From contig SDAL01000001.1 of assembly GCA_004153385.1 (NCBI GenBank), positions 620,001 to 684,000 on the forward strand: a stretch of DNA of 64,000 bases, in the 5' to 3' direction. The DNA comes from Paracoccaceae bacterium. Lineage in GTDB: Bacteria; Pseudomonadota; Alphaproteobacteria; Rhodobacterales; Rhodobacteraceae. Below are positions 51,360-59,510 of this stretch, in pieces. Positions within the stretch are counted from its first letter, which is position 1, and every line of letters begins with the position of its first letter. The notes under the pieces were generated by a model, which ran no database searches, was not told where the DNA came from, and was given only the letters and a program-made list of their open reading frames with translations. Both the position numbers and the translations under genes were made by a program.

Positions 51360-54353
51360 ATGAGCGACAGACAAATTCTCGCGGAACATGGTACCGGCCT
51401 TTGTGTTGCGGCACTGGCGGCCATCGGGCTTCCGGTATCACCGGCACTCATACCCGTGGCCCTTCTGGCCGCTTGGGGTATAGACAGGTACAAGGCGAGC
51501 GCCAAACGCAAACAACGCGACATCATCACCCGTGTCACCCGTGAGTTGGACTGCCAAAACCACGATAGCCGAGGTGTCACGGCGGCCTTGCAACTGCTCA
51601 AGGAGAACCGCAACAAAATCGCTATCTCTCCAGATGTTCTGGCCGATGCGGAAAAACGCGGAAATTTCCCAAAAACGCTTTACGACATTGCCTTTGCCAA
51701 GACTCATGTGCCGCCCGACGATGATGTTCCGGGCATCCTGCGCGGTGTGCTTACCTCTGCGTGGCGGGAATTGCGCAAAGAAGACGACTACCACAAGGTC
51801 TTTGTTCAGGAATCGCTGACCGCGCTGGAGGCTGACCTAGCCGATGGCTTTGCGCGCATCACAGCACAACTGTCGAAAATCGAAGGTACGACTGACCAAA
51901 CCCTCGCCCTTGTGAAGATGCTCGTTGCAAAAGAGACGGAGACCGCCCGTACCCTTGGCATTCGCGAAACCCAGCTCATCGCCCTTGCCCAACGCATCGC
52001 GGAAAACGTTAGCGATGCGGACACGGCCTATGCGGAAATTCAGACCGCCTTGGAAGAAGCCGCCGCCCTGCGTGCGCGAGGCAGTCAGCCCTCAAACCTC
52101 GGCGAGTTTGTCGATGCTGTTATGGCCCGCGTTCTGAAGCGCAGCGCGGAAGGCGACCTTGATGGCGCGGAGGCGGAGGCGTTGGCAGGTCTGGACGATT
52201 GGCGCGCGCGGCAGGAGGAGATGGCAGCGCAGGGGTTGCGGATGATGGAAATGGTCATCGCGCAGGCCCGCCAGACAAGGAATGTGAAACAGGTGGTGGA
52301 GACGGAAATCGAGCGTGTAATGTTGAAGCATCCCGATCGGGCGGCGCAGTACGGCCCACTCCAGGAACGCTTCGACGGGTATTGCACCAGAGGGAAGGAA
52401 AAGGGGCTCGCCTTCGATCTGGAAGTCGCCATCGCGTTGATGCGCTGCATGACCGAACGCTTTATCGCGGATCAGGACAAAAAAGCTTTTACCCTCAACA
52501 ACCTTGGCGTTGCGCTTGCGGCCCTTGGGGAACGAGAGAACGGCACCGATCGGCTGGAGGAGGCTGTCTCTGCCTACCGCGCGGCGCTGGAAGAGTGGAA
52601 CCGCGAGAGGGTGCCGCTGGCTTGGGCCATGACGCTGAACAACCTCGGCACTGCGCTTGCGATTCTCGGAACACGGGAAAGCGGCACTGCCCGCCTGGAG
52701 GAGGCTGTCTCTGCCTACCGGGCGGCTTTGGAAGAGCAGAGCCAAGAGAGTGTGCCGCTGGACTGGGCCACGACGCAGAACAACCTCGGCACTGCGCTTC
52801 AGACCCTCGGGGAACGGGAAAGTGATACCGACCGGCTCAAGGAGGCCGTCTTTGCCTGCCGTGCGGCGCTGGAAGAGCGGACCCGCGATAAGGTGCCGCT
52901 GGACTGGGCCACGACGCAGAACAACCTCGGCACTGCGCTTCAGACCCTCGGGGAACGGGAAAGTGATACCGACCGGCTCAAGGAGGCTGTCTCTGCCTAC
53001 CGCGCGGCGCTGGAAGAACGGAGCCGCCAGAAGGTGCCGCTGGGCTGGGCCATGACGCTGAACAACCTCGGCACTGCGCTTGCGACTCTCGGGGAACGGG
53101 AGAGCGGCACCGCTCGGCTGGAGGAGGCGGTCTTGGCTTACCGCTCAGGGCTGGAAGAGTGGAGCCGAGAGAGTGTCCCGCTGGACTGGGCAAAGATGCA
53201 GAACAACCTCGGCATTGCGCTTGCGACCCTCGGGAGACGGGAGAGCGGCACTGCCCGTTTGGAGGAGGCTATCTCTGCCTACCGCGCTGCGCTGAAAGAG
53301 CAGACCCGAGAGAGTGTGCCGCTGGACTGGGCCACGACGCAAAACAACCTTGGCAATGCGCTTGCGACCCTCGGGGAACGTGAGAGCGGCGCCGCCCGGC
53401 TGGAAGAGGCCGTTTCTGCCTGCCGCGCGGCGCTGAAAGAACGGACCCGCGATAAGGTGCCGCTGGACTGGGCCATGACGCAGAATAACCTCGGCACTGC
53501 GCTTGCTGCCCTCGGCAAACGGGAGAGCGGTACCGCCCAGCTGGAGGAGGCCGTCTTTGCCTACCGCGCGGCGCTGGAAGAGCGGACCCGCGATAAGTTG
53601 CCGCTGGACTGGGCCACGACGCAGAACAACCTCGGCAATGCGCTTGCAATCCTCGGCAGACGCGAGAGCGGCAATGCGCGGCTGGAGGAGGCTGTCTCTG
53701 CCTACCGCGCAGCGCTGGAAGAGTGGACCCGAGAGACGGGGCTACTGGCCTGGGCCACTATGCAGAACAACCTTGGCAATGCGCTTGCGGCCATCGGGGA
53801 ACGGGAGAGCGGCACTACCCGGCTGGTGGAGGCCGTCTCTGCCTACCGCGCGGCATTGGAAGAGCGGGCCTGCAAGAGGGGGCCGCTGGCCTGGGCCATG
53901 ACGCAGAACAACCTTGGCAATGCGCTTGCGACCCTCGGGGCACGGGAGAGCGGCACCGCCCGGCTGGAGGAGGCCGTTTGTGCGTATCGCGCGGCGCTAG
54001 AAAAGTTGATCCGCGCGAGGATGCCGCTGGTCTGGGCCATGACGCTGAACAACCTTGGCAATGCGCTTGCGGCCCTAGGGACACGGGAGAGCGGCACTAC
54101 CCGGCTGGAGGATGCCGTCTCTGCCTACTGCGCGGCGCTGGAAGAGCGGACTCGCGATAAGGTGCCGCTGGACTGGGCCATGACGCAGAAAAAACTTGGC
54201 TATGCCGAGGTGATACTCGGCGAGCGGCACAGGGACGCGATGCAGGTGCAATGTGGAATTGCCCGGATCAAGGCTGCGCAACCGGTGTTGGACGACGGCG
54301 GGCACGTGGCCCGCGCCGAGGAGGCGCGGAAGCTCGCTGTGCGTGATGATTGA
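51360..54353 (+). CDS. Membrane-anchored TPR-like repeat protein (997 aa)
   Basis: After a hydrophobic N-terminus (residues about 15-40, GLPVSPALIPVALLAAWGI) comes a helical region of some 330 residues, then about 12 full 47-residue units and a decayed thirteenth (NNLGTALATLGERESGTARL, then EEAVSAYRAALEE). The repeat length differs from canonical 34-aa TPRs and resembles the long TPR arrays of STAND/NB-ARC sensors, but there is no NTPase here. ATG 51360 has GGGGAGCGGA. It follows the IS remnant and precedes the integrase. Proposed role: sensor or scaffold in the cargo region; unproven. Confidence 0.82.
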   Translation: MSDRQILAEHGTGLCVAALAAIGLPVSPALIPVALLAAWGIDRYKASAKRKQRDIITRVTRELDCQNHDSRGVTAALQLLKENRNKIAISPDVLADAEKRGNFPKTLYDIAFAKTHVPPDDDVPGILRGVLTSAWRELRKEDDYHKVFVQESLTALEADLADGFARITAQLSKIEGTTDQTLALVKMLVAKETETARTLGIRETQLIALAQRIAENVSDADTAYAEIQTALEEAAALRARGSQPSNLGEFVDAVMARVLKRSAEGDLDGAEAEALAGLDDWRARQEEMAAQGLRMMEMVIAQARQTRNVKQVVETEIERVMLKHPDRAAQYGPLQERFDGYCTRGKEKGLAFDLEVAIALMRCMTERFIADQDKKAFTLNNLGVALAALGERENGTDRLEEAVSAYRAALEEWNRERVPLAWAMTLNNLGTALAILGTRESGTARLEEAVSAYRAALEEQSQESVPLDWATTQNNLGTALQTLGERESDTDRLKEAVFACRAALEERTRDKVPLDWATTQNNLGTALQTLGERESDTDRLKEAVSAYRAALEERSRQKVPLGWAMTLNNLGTALATLGERESGTARLEEAVLAYRSGLEEWSRESVPLDWAKMQNNLGIALATLGRRESGTARLEEAISAYRAALKEQTRESVPLDWATTQNNLGNALATLGERESGAARLEEAVSACRAALKERTRDKVPLDWAMTQNNLGTALAALGKRESGTAQLEEAVFAYRAALEERTRDKLPLDWATTQNNLGNALAILGRRESGNARLEEAVSAYRAALEEWTRETGLLAWATMQNNLGNALAAIGERESGTTRLVEAVSAYRAALEERACKRGPLAWAMTQNNLGNALATLGARESGTARLEEAVCAYRAALEKLIRARMPLVWAMTLNNLGNALAALGTRESGTTRLEDAVSAYCAALEERTRDKVPLDWAMTQKKLGYAEVILGERHRDAMQVQCGIARIKAAQPVLDDGGHVARAEEARKLAVRDD
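52480..54225 (+). repeat. Thirteen 141-bp coding repeats
   Basis: Period 141 bases (47 codons). Units are 75-100 percent alike by eye. The stretch 52752-52846 is identical to 52893-52987 over 95 bases, so copies are still being homogenised or duplicated. Confidence 0.9.
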
Positions 54354-54380
54354 TCCCCACGCGGTGCCGTGGCTGGCCCC

Positions 54381-55472
54381 TTAGGAGGGGGTGGCGCTAT
54401 TATGTCTGGGCGTTTGCTCCCACTTCCAGTCTGTCCACCGGTCACCTGTCTGGCGCAGGTGCGCGTATCTCTGCAGGCTACTCCACGAGCGATGCCCCGA
54501 AACGCTGGCGGCTTGGGGGATGGTTTTGCCCATCTCGAATTGCCGCGAAACCCCTTCGTGCCGCAGGTCATGAAAATGTAGATCCTCGATCGCAAGAAGC
54601 TTGCAGGCCCGTGTGAAGGCTGCGGTGATGGCTGTCGCCTTGTATGGAAATATCTGCGGCGCAATCTTCGGCATGCTGTGAATGATTGCCTCGGCCTCGG
54701 GTGGCAGATCTACCCACACGTCATTGCCGATCTTCTGACCCGGGTGCTTCATGTCTTTCACCAGAATTCTACCAGCTTCGAGATTGTCCCATTCGAGACG
54801 GGTGATTTCGTCTTGGCGGCGCGTAGAAAAGAGGGCGAAGGCACAGATGCGATGCATCGGGATGGCATTTGCCCGGATAGACCGCTCTGCAAAATGCTGC
54901 ATGAGCATGTCCATTTCAGGAAGAGTAGGGCGCCGGTCGCGCTTTGCGGATTTCTGCGTCATGCCGAGCCGCTTCGACACAACCATGGCCGCTTTCATTT
55001 CTGCAGGGTCCAGCTGCATCTTCCATGCGGGCGCGGCGATCTGGAAAATTGCCGACAGGTGCGACAGATAGTTCGCCACGGTCTGCGGCTTGCGCCCACC
55101 GGCCAGAAGCTCCTGTGCGAATTCTATGATATCTTTCGAATGGATATCATCGCAGGCCATGTCCGCGATCTGATAGCGCTTGATCGCATCGAGCACCTGA
55201 GCCTTGGTGCGGCCGATCTGTTGCTCTGATTGCGAAACGTATTTGTCGATCGCATCGGCCAGTGTGGCCTCGCTGCGCTTGGTGCGGCGAAGCCTGTCAA
55301 AGCCGTTTGGTTTCTGGACCTCGGTCTCTTTGCGCTTCAGCCATGCTTGGGCGGCTGAGCGGCGTTCAAAGGATGACGACGTCGAAACGCTCTTGCCGTC
55401 TCGCATTACCCGGACTTGTGCGGTATAGATCACCGAACCATCTTTACGGCGTCGTTCTGAGATGGTGCCCAT
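54381..55472 (-). CDS. dusA-type phage integrase (tyrosine recombinase)
   Basis: 363 residues. Catalytic residues appear in order: Arg219 in FSTRRQDEITRLEW, His301-x2-Arg304 in HFHDLRHEGVSR, His327 in SVSGHRSW, and Tyr336 in SSLQRYAHLR. The N-terminal SAM-like/arm-binding domain begins MGTISERRRKDGSVIYTAQV. It cuts and joins DNA at the dusA core next door; integrases of this kind form the dusA-associated family. Its start codon lies within a TTTGCTAAA arm-site, so Int may limit its own expression. Confidence 0.95.
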   Translation of the reverse strand: MGTISERRRKDGSVIYTAQVRVMRDGKSVSTSSSFERRSAAQAWLKRKETEVQKPNGFDRLRRTKRSEATLADAIDKYVSQSEQQIGRTKAQVLDAIKRYQIADMACDDIHSKDIIEFAQELLAGGRKPQTVANYLSHLSAIFQIAAPAWKMQLDPAEMKAAMVVSKRLGMTQKSAKRDRRPTLPEMDMLMQHFAERSIRANAIPMHRICAFALFSTRRQDEITRLEWDNLEAGRILVKDMKHPGQKIGNDVWVDLPPEAEAIIHSMPKIAPQIFPYKATAITAAFTRACKLLAIEDLHFHDLRHEGVSRQFEMGKTIPQAASVSGHRSWSSLQRYAHLRQTGDRWTDWKWEQTPRHNSATPS

Positions 55473-55512
55473 TTGCTAAAAACCCGTGTTTGAATTTGCT
55501 AAAATTTAGCAA
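55472..55512. repeat. Candidate integrase arm sites, right end
   Basis: TTTGCTAAA at 55472-55480 and 55495-55503 plus TTTAGCAA at 55505-55512; the last two form a 17-base palindrome (55496-55512). Same 9-mer as at 13087-13105. Confidence 0.6.
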
Positions 55513-55570
55513 CTGCAAAACGGATACCAATCAGAACCATTGTAAACAAACGAAAATATTGCGGGACTAC

Positions 55571-56590
55571 ATGACGGAACAAGGCCAGAACAAATCTGAT
55601 TTTATCAATAAAAACAGTAGCTTTAGGCTTTCCGTTGCTCCTATGATGGATTGGACCGACAGACATTGCCGGTTTTTCCACCGACAGATTTCGCGTCATG
55701 CGCTGCTGTACACCGAAATGGTGACCGCGCCCGCCTTGGTGCATGGTGATGTGGCAAAACACCTTGATTATTCGCCACAAGAACATCCCGTGGCGCTGCA
55801 ACTTGGTGGCTCCGATCCGCGCGAGCTGGCACAGGCAGTCAGAATTGCGGCCGATTGGGGATATGACGAAATCAACCTGAATTGCGGCTGTCCTTCCAAC
55901 CGTGTGCAATCCGGCGCGTTCGGTGCGGTTTTGATGACCACACCCGATCTGGTGGCCGAATGCGTCAGTGCCATGAGGGCTGCCTCACCGGTAGAGGTAA
56001 CGGTCAAATGCCGGATCGGGGTGGACGACCAACGCCCCGAAGAGGTTTTGCCCGATTTCCTGTCTGTTGTGTCCAAGGCAGGCGTGCGCCGGTTTACGAT
56101 ACACGCCAGAAAGGCATGGCTCAAAGGGTTGTCTCCGAAAGATAATCGCGAGATTCCACCGCTTGACTATGATTTGGTCGACCGGATGAAGACACTGTTT
56201 CCACACCTGCATCTTTCCCTTAACGGCGGTATTGCCACGCTCTCGCAAGCCAAGGCGGCTTTGTCTCGCGGCCTTGACGGGGCGATGATCGGGCGTGTGG
56301 CCTATCACGATCCGATGACGGCGCTTGGCGCAGCGGACGCCGAGATTTGGGGGCAGGGCGCGCCACGCGATCCGTTCGACGTCGCCCGCGATATGCTGCC
56401 CTATCTGGAGGCACATTTGACGCGCGGCGGGCGGCTGCATCAAGTGACACGTCATATGCTTGGCCTTTTTCACGGCCGGCCGGGGGCGCGGCGTTACCGT
56501 CAGATCCTGTCGGAAGGGGCCACGCGCGACGGTGCGGATGTAGACCTTTTTCAAACCGCCGTGGCGGCTGTCAGCCTCGCACACGCATAA
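55571..56590 (+). CDS. dusA: tRNA-dihydrouridine synthase A, 5' end rebuilt by the prophage
   Basis: 339 residues, normal for DusA, an FMN enzyme reducing uridines in the tRNA D-loop. Core motifs: LSVAPMMDWTDRHCRFFHRQ, then EINLNCGCPSNRVQSGAFGA (catalytic Cys) and HLSLNGGIATLSQAKAAL then GLDGAMIGRVAY. Residues 1-19 (MTEQGQNKSDFINKNSSFR) and the upstream promoter are phage DNA; the native equivalents are left behind at 12960. ATG 55571 follows GCGGGA. The prophage therefore keeps the host enzyme working rather than killing it. Confidence 0.94.
   Translation: MTEQGQNKSDFINKNSSFRLSVAPMMDWTDRHCRFFHRQISRHALLYTEMVTAPALVHGDVAKHLDYSPQEHPVALQLGGSDPRELAQAVRIAADWGYDEINLNCGCPSNRVQSGAFGAVLMTTPDLVAECVSAMRAASPVEVTVKCRIGVDDQRPEEVLPDFLSVVSKAGVRRFTIHARKAWLKGLSPKDNREIPPLDYDLVDRMKTLFPHLHLSLNGGIATLSQAKAALSRGLDGAMIGRVAYHDPMTALGAADAEIWGQGAPRDPFDVARDMLPYLEAHLTRGGRLHQVTRHMLGLFHGRPGARRYRQILSEGATRDGADVDLFQTAVAAVSLAHA
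55643..55656 (+). other. Prophage attachment core, right (attR)
   Basis: ATGATGGATTGGAC identical to 13020-13033. It is codons MMDWT of dusA, so recombination leaves the reading frame unchanged. Confidence 0.9.
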
Positions 56591-56614
56591 CAAACATTCA
56601 GACAGGTGATCCCG

Positions 56615-57430
56615 ATGCCAGAGCTTTCAATACTTGGGCCATTGATCCTATTTCTTATTGTCACAGGGGCTGTAGCGGGCGTGCTTGCAGGCCTTCTGGG
56701 GGTCGGCGGAGGTGTCGTTCTGGTGCCTGCGTTTTTCTATCTGTTCACCGCGCTCGGCTACAGCTCGCCCGATATCATGCAGGTCTGTCTGGCCACCTCA
56801 CTTGCCACGATAATCGTGACATCTGCGCGTTCTGTCATGGCGCATAACAAACGCGGCGCGGTCGAGTGGCGCATCTTACGCGAGTGGTCCCCTCTGATCG
56901 CGTTGGGGGCGCTTGCCGGGGTGGGGGTTGTGCACCAGCTCTCGACGCATGTGCTACAAATGGTTTTTGGCAGTCTGGTGTTCGTGATCGCCTGCTACAT
57001 GATCTTCGGTAAATCCAGCTGGCGGCTGGCCGATGAAATGCCGGGGCTCGGGCGGCGTATTCTATACGCACCCGTCACCGGTTTTCTGTCTGTTTTGCTG
57101 GGCATTGGTGGGGGGTCGATCGGCACGCCACTGATGACCCTGCACAACGTCGCCATCCACCGCGCGGTGGCCACGGCTGCGGGTTTTGGCGTGACGATTG
57201 CGGTGCCATCGGCTATCGCGTTTTTGCTCACGCCGGTTGACGGCGCACCGCCCATGACGGTGGGCGCGGTCAACATACCGGCCTTTTTGATCGTCATTGC
57301 CACAACGATGCTCACCGCGCCGCTGGGGGCAACGCTCGCCCATAAGCTGGACCCGAAAATGCTCAAGCGGGTGTTCGCCTTTTTCTTGGCATTTGTCGCA
57401 CTCAACATGCTGCGCAAGGCATTATTCTAA
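56615..57430 (+). CDS. TauE/SafE-family sulfite/sulfonate exporter
   Basis: 271 residues and about eight hydrophobic segments. GVLAGLLGVGGGVVLVPAFF near the start and LLGIGGGSIGTPLMTLHNVA in the second half are the two glycine-rich repeats that define TauE/SafE. Family members export sulfite, sulfoacetate or related anions; the substrate here is unknown. ATG 56615 is preferred to GTG 56606 because AGGTGA lies ahead of it. It follows dusA by 24 bases. Confidence 0.9.
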   Translation: MPELSILGPLILFLIVTGAVAGVLAGLLGVGGGVVLVPAFFYLFTALGYSSPDIMQVCLATSLATIIVTSARSVMAHNKRGAVEWRILREWSPLIALGALAGVGVVHQLSTHVLQMVFGSLVFVIACYMIFGKSSWRLADEMPGLGRRILYAPVTGFLSVLLGIGGGSIGTPLMTLHNVAIHRAVATAAGFGVTIAVPSAIAFLLTPVDGAPPMTVGAVNIPAFLIVIATTMLTAPLGATLAHKLDPKMLKRVFAFFLAFVALNMLRKALF

Positions 57431-57449
57431 AAAAACAAGAGGCCGCGCG

Positions 57450-58298
57450 TTATTTGATCCCCCGTGCCTTTGCCGCATCCCACAGGGCGTCCATCTCGGC
57501 CAGATCACTTTGCTCGGGGGTTTTGCCGCGATCATGCAAGGCTTCTTCTATCGCGCGGAAACGGCGGGTGAATTTTGCATTGCCCGCGCGCAACGCGGCC
57601 TCGGGGTCCAGCCCCAGATGGCGCCCCAGATTGACCATAACGAAAAGCAGATCGCCATATTCCTCTTCGATCTCGGCCGCGCCCAATTCATCGCGCGCCT
57701 CTACCAGTTCGGCGGCTTCCTCTGTGATCTTTGACAAAACCTGATCGGTCGATGGCCAGTCGAAGCCCACGCGCGCGGCCCGTTTTTGCAGCTTAAGCGC
57801 GCGGGTCAGCGCGGGCAGCCCCAAGGCCACATCATCCAGCACCCCCACAGGCCGCATGGCCCCGTTGGGGGGACCCGCGCGTTCGGCTGCCTTGATCGCT
57901 TCCCAATCTCGCGTTTGTTGCTCTGGCGATTTGTCGCGGCTTTCGTTGCCAAAAACATGCGGATGACGCGCCACCATCTTGGAATTGATTGCACGCAAGA
58001 CCGCCACCAGATCGAAAAGGCCATTTTCTTGCGCAATTTGAGCGTGAAAGACAACCTGTAGCGCCAGATCCCCCAGCTCGGCGGGCAACTCCTCCCATGC
58101 CTTGCGGTCGATGGCATCGGCGACCTCATAGGCCTCTTCTATTGTATAGGGGGCAATCGAGGCGAAATCCTGTTCGATATCCCACGGGCAGCCGGTTTGC
58201 GGATCGCGCAGCCGCGCCATAATGGCGGCAAGCCTGTTGAGTTGATGGGCAGCGTCGCCTGTCTCATCTGTGATCAGCGGATCATCTACACGGGGCAT
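57450..58298 (-). CDS. mazG: Nucleoside triphosphate pyrophosphohydrolase MazG
   Basis: 282 residues. It has the two MazG domains: first CPWDIEQDFASIAPYTIEEA then YEVADAID with EELPAELGDLALQV, second ITEEAAELVEARDELG then EEEYGDLLFVMVNLGRHLG. The EExxE and ExxD metal sites are intact. It hydrolyses dNTPs/NTPs (housecleaning). The start MPRVDDP at 58298 is chosen; the longer frame adds 29 unlikely codons. Transcribed toward the TauE gene, alone. Confidence 0.94.
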   Translation of the reverse strand: MPRVDDPLITDETGDAAHQLNRLAAIMARLRDPQTGCPWDIEQDFASIAPYTIEEAYEVADAIDRKAWEELPAELGDLALQVVFHAQIAQENGLFDLVAVLRAINSKMVARHPHVFGNESRDKSPEQQTRDWEAIKAAERAGPPNGAMRPVGVLDDVALGLPALTRALKLQKRAARVGFDWPSTDQVLSKITEEAAELVEARDELGAAEIEEEYGDLLFVMVNLGRHLGLDPEAALRAGNAKFTRRFRAIEEALHDRGKTPEQSDLAEMDALWDAAKARGIK

Positions 58299-58451
58299 TA
58301 TGGCGCTCCTGGCTTTGGGTGATACGATCATGGTTATCGATGGGCAGATTTTGAAAGTCCAGCCAAGGCAGGCAATCTTTACCAAATCTTAAATTTTCCG
58401 CCCCTACATGAATGAAGATTAGATCGCAAACGGCAGACAGGGGAAAATGAC

Positions 58452-58877
58452 ATGGCGTCCAGAATGCCTTCGGAAAGCTTTTATCCCCAAGACCGCACGT
58501 CGCCGGCATCGGCCTGCCCACGTGGCGCGCTGTCCATCGCGGCGTTGATTGCACGAAGTGATGCGATGATGCGGGAATCGGCCGCAGTGCTGCCAGAGCG
58601 TCAGGCACATTTTGCTACACCCGCGCACGATCAGGTTGGCCGGGTGCATCGCTACCAGTTACAACTGCTTGAGGATGTGATTTGCGACACTCCGCCTACG
58701 GACCGTGTTGAGGCAGGAATAAAGCTGCAGTATCTGACCGCACGGGTGCAAGAACGCAGGGACGCCGATCTTGGCGTGCCTTACATGCTCTCGGATGCTG
58801 TGGCCGAATGTAACGAGATATTGCAGCGTCCTCCACGCCGCGAGGTGTTGGCAAGTTTCCAGTGTGAACTTGCCTGA
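58452..58877 (+). CDS. Hypothetical protein, conserved-looking (141 aa)
   Basis: Starts MASRMPSESFYPQDRTSPAS with a low-complexity N-terminal 30 residues, then helical segments (VGRVHRYQLQLLEDVICDTP; AGIKLQYLTARVQERRDADL). No signal or membrane helix. It lies upstream of yajC, divergent from mazG with a 153-base gap. Codon use matches host genes. No family recognised. Confidence 0.6.
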   Translation: MASRMPSESFYPQDRTSPASACPRGALSIAALIARSDAMMRESAAVLPERQAHFATPAHDQVGRVHRYQLQLLEDVICDTPPTDRVEAGIKLQYLTARVQERRDADLGVPYMLSDAVAECNEILQRPPRREVLASFQCELA

Positions 58878-58915
58878 GGTTTTCCTGCGCAACATATCCG
58901 GTTGTTTGTGATGCG

Positions 58916-58936
58916 GGCCCCATGATCCATGGGGCC
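58916..58936. terminator. 9-bp hairpin downstream of the hypothetical gene
   Basis: GGCCCCATG / CATGGGGCC with a 3-base loop, 39 bases after the stop. There is no T-run. Could be a terminator or processing stem. Confidence 0.45.
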
Positions 58937-59148
58937 GCTGTCTATTGTAGGGATCAGGTGTTCGCGATCATTGGCAGACACGTCTGACATTCGCGTGTGT
59001 ATCAGCTTCTGGGTCGGAAAACCGGCCCGCTGATTGACTGATGACGGCCACGCGAACTTGCCTTCCTTTTTGGGCCTCTGTAGGGTGCGCGCCGACAATC
59101 AAGGCGTATCGCGCCTATTCAGGCCCTCAGGAAAGGACCCAAATCACA

Positions 59149-59487
59149 ATGTTTGCGACTCCCGCTTTTGCTCAGGCTGCCGGTGGTGCCGGTGGTGGTG
59201 CCGCTGCAATCGGTCAGTTTTTGCCGCTGATCCTTATTTTCGTCATCATGTATTTCCTGCTGATCCGTCCGCAGCAGAAAAAAGTAAAACAGCATAAACA
59301 GATGGTCGAAGCCGTACGTCGTGGCGATCAAGTTGTGACCCAAGGCGGCCTGATCGCCAAGGTTACTCATGTTCGCGAAGATGGTGAGCTGGAAGTCGAA
59401 ATTGCACCGGGCGTTAAAGTGCGTGTGGTCAAATCGACCATTGCACAGGTCATCACCAAGACCGAACCCGCCGCCGAGTCGAAGTAA
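59149..59487 (+). CDS. yajC: Sec translocon accessory YajC
   Basis: 112 residues with one membrane helix (FLPLILIFVIMYFLLIRPQQ) followed by the YajC signature KKVKQHKQMVEAVRRGDQVV, TQGGLIAKV. It binds SecDF. The N-terminal MFATPAFAQAAGGAGGG is typical of alphaproteobacterial YajC. ATG 59149 follows AGGAAAGGA. First of the operon with secD and secF. Confidence 0.95.
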   Translation: MFATPAFAQAAGGAGGGAAAIGQFLPLILIFVIMYFLLIRPQQKKVKQHKQMVEAVRRGDQVVTQGGLIAKVTHVREDGELEVEIAPGVKVRVVKSTIAQVITKTEPAAESK

Positions 59488-59510
59488 GAATAAGGACATA
59501 GGCGCCGCCC

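Larger units (their letters stand above)
13020..55656. mobile_element. Complete-looking HK97-type siphoviral prophage inserted in dusA
   Basis: Boundaries are the two 14-bp att cores in dusA. Inside, in order, are: a PrtN-like gene and a leftward early cluster, repressor/Cro switch, rightward early genes, HNH, terminase, portal, protease, capsid, connectors, tail, fibres, lysozyme/holin, a cargo region of methylase, restriction and putative defence genes, and the integrase. No structural gene looks broken. The length, about 42.6 kb, suits a temperate siphovirus. Insertion in dusA with an adjacent integrase matches the known dusA-associated integrase group. Confidence 0.95.

Noticed and set aside
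52480-54225. Tandem 141-bp repeats considered as a CRISPR array
   Set aside because: Period, in-frame coding continuity and lack of alternating spacers make them protein repeats.
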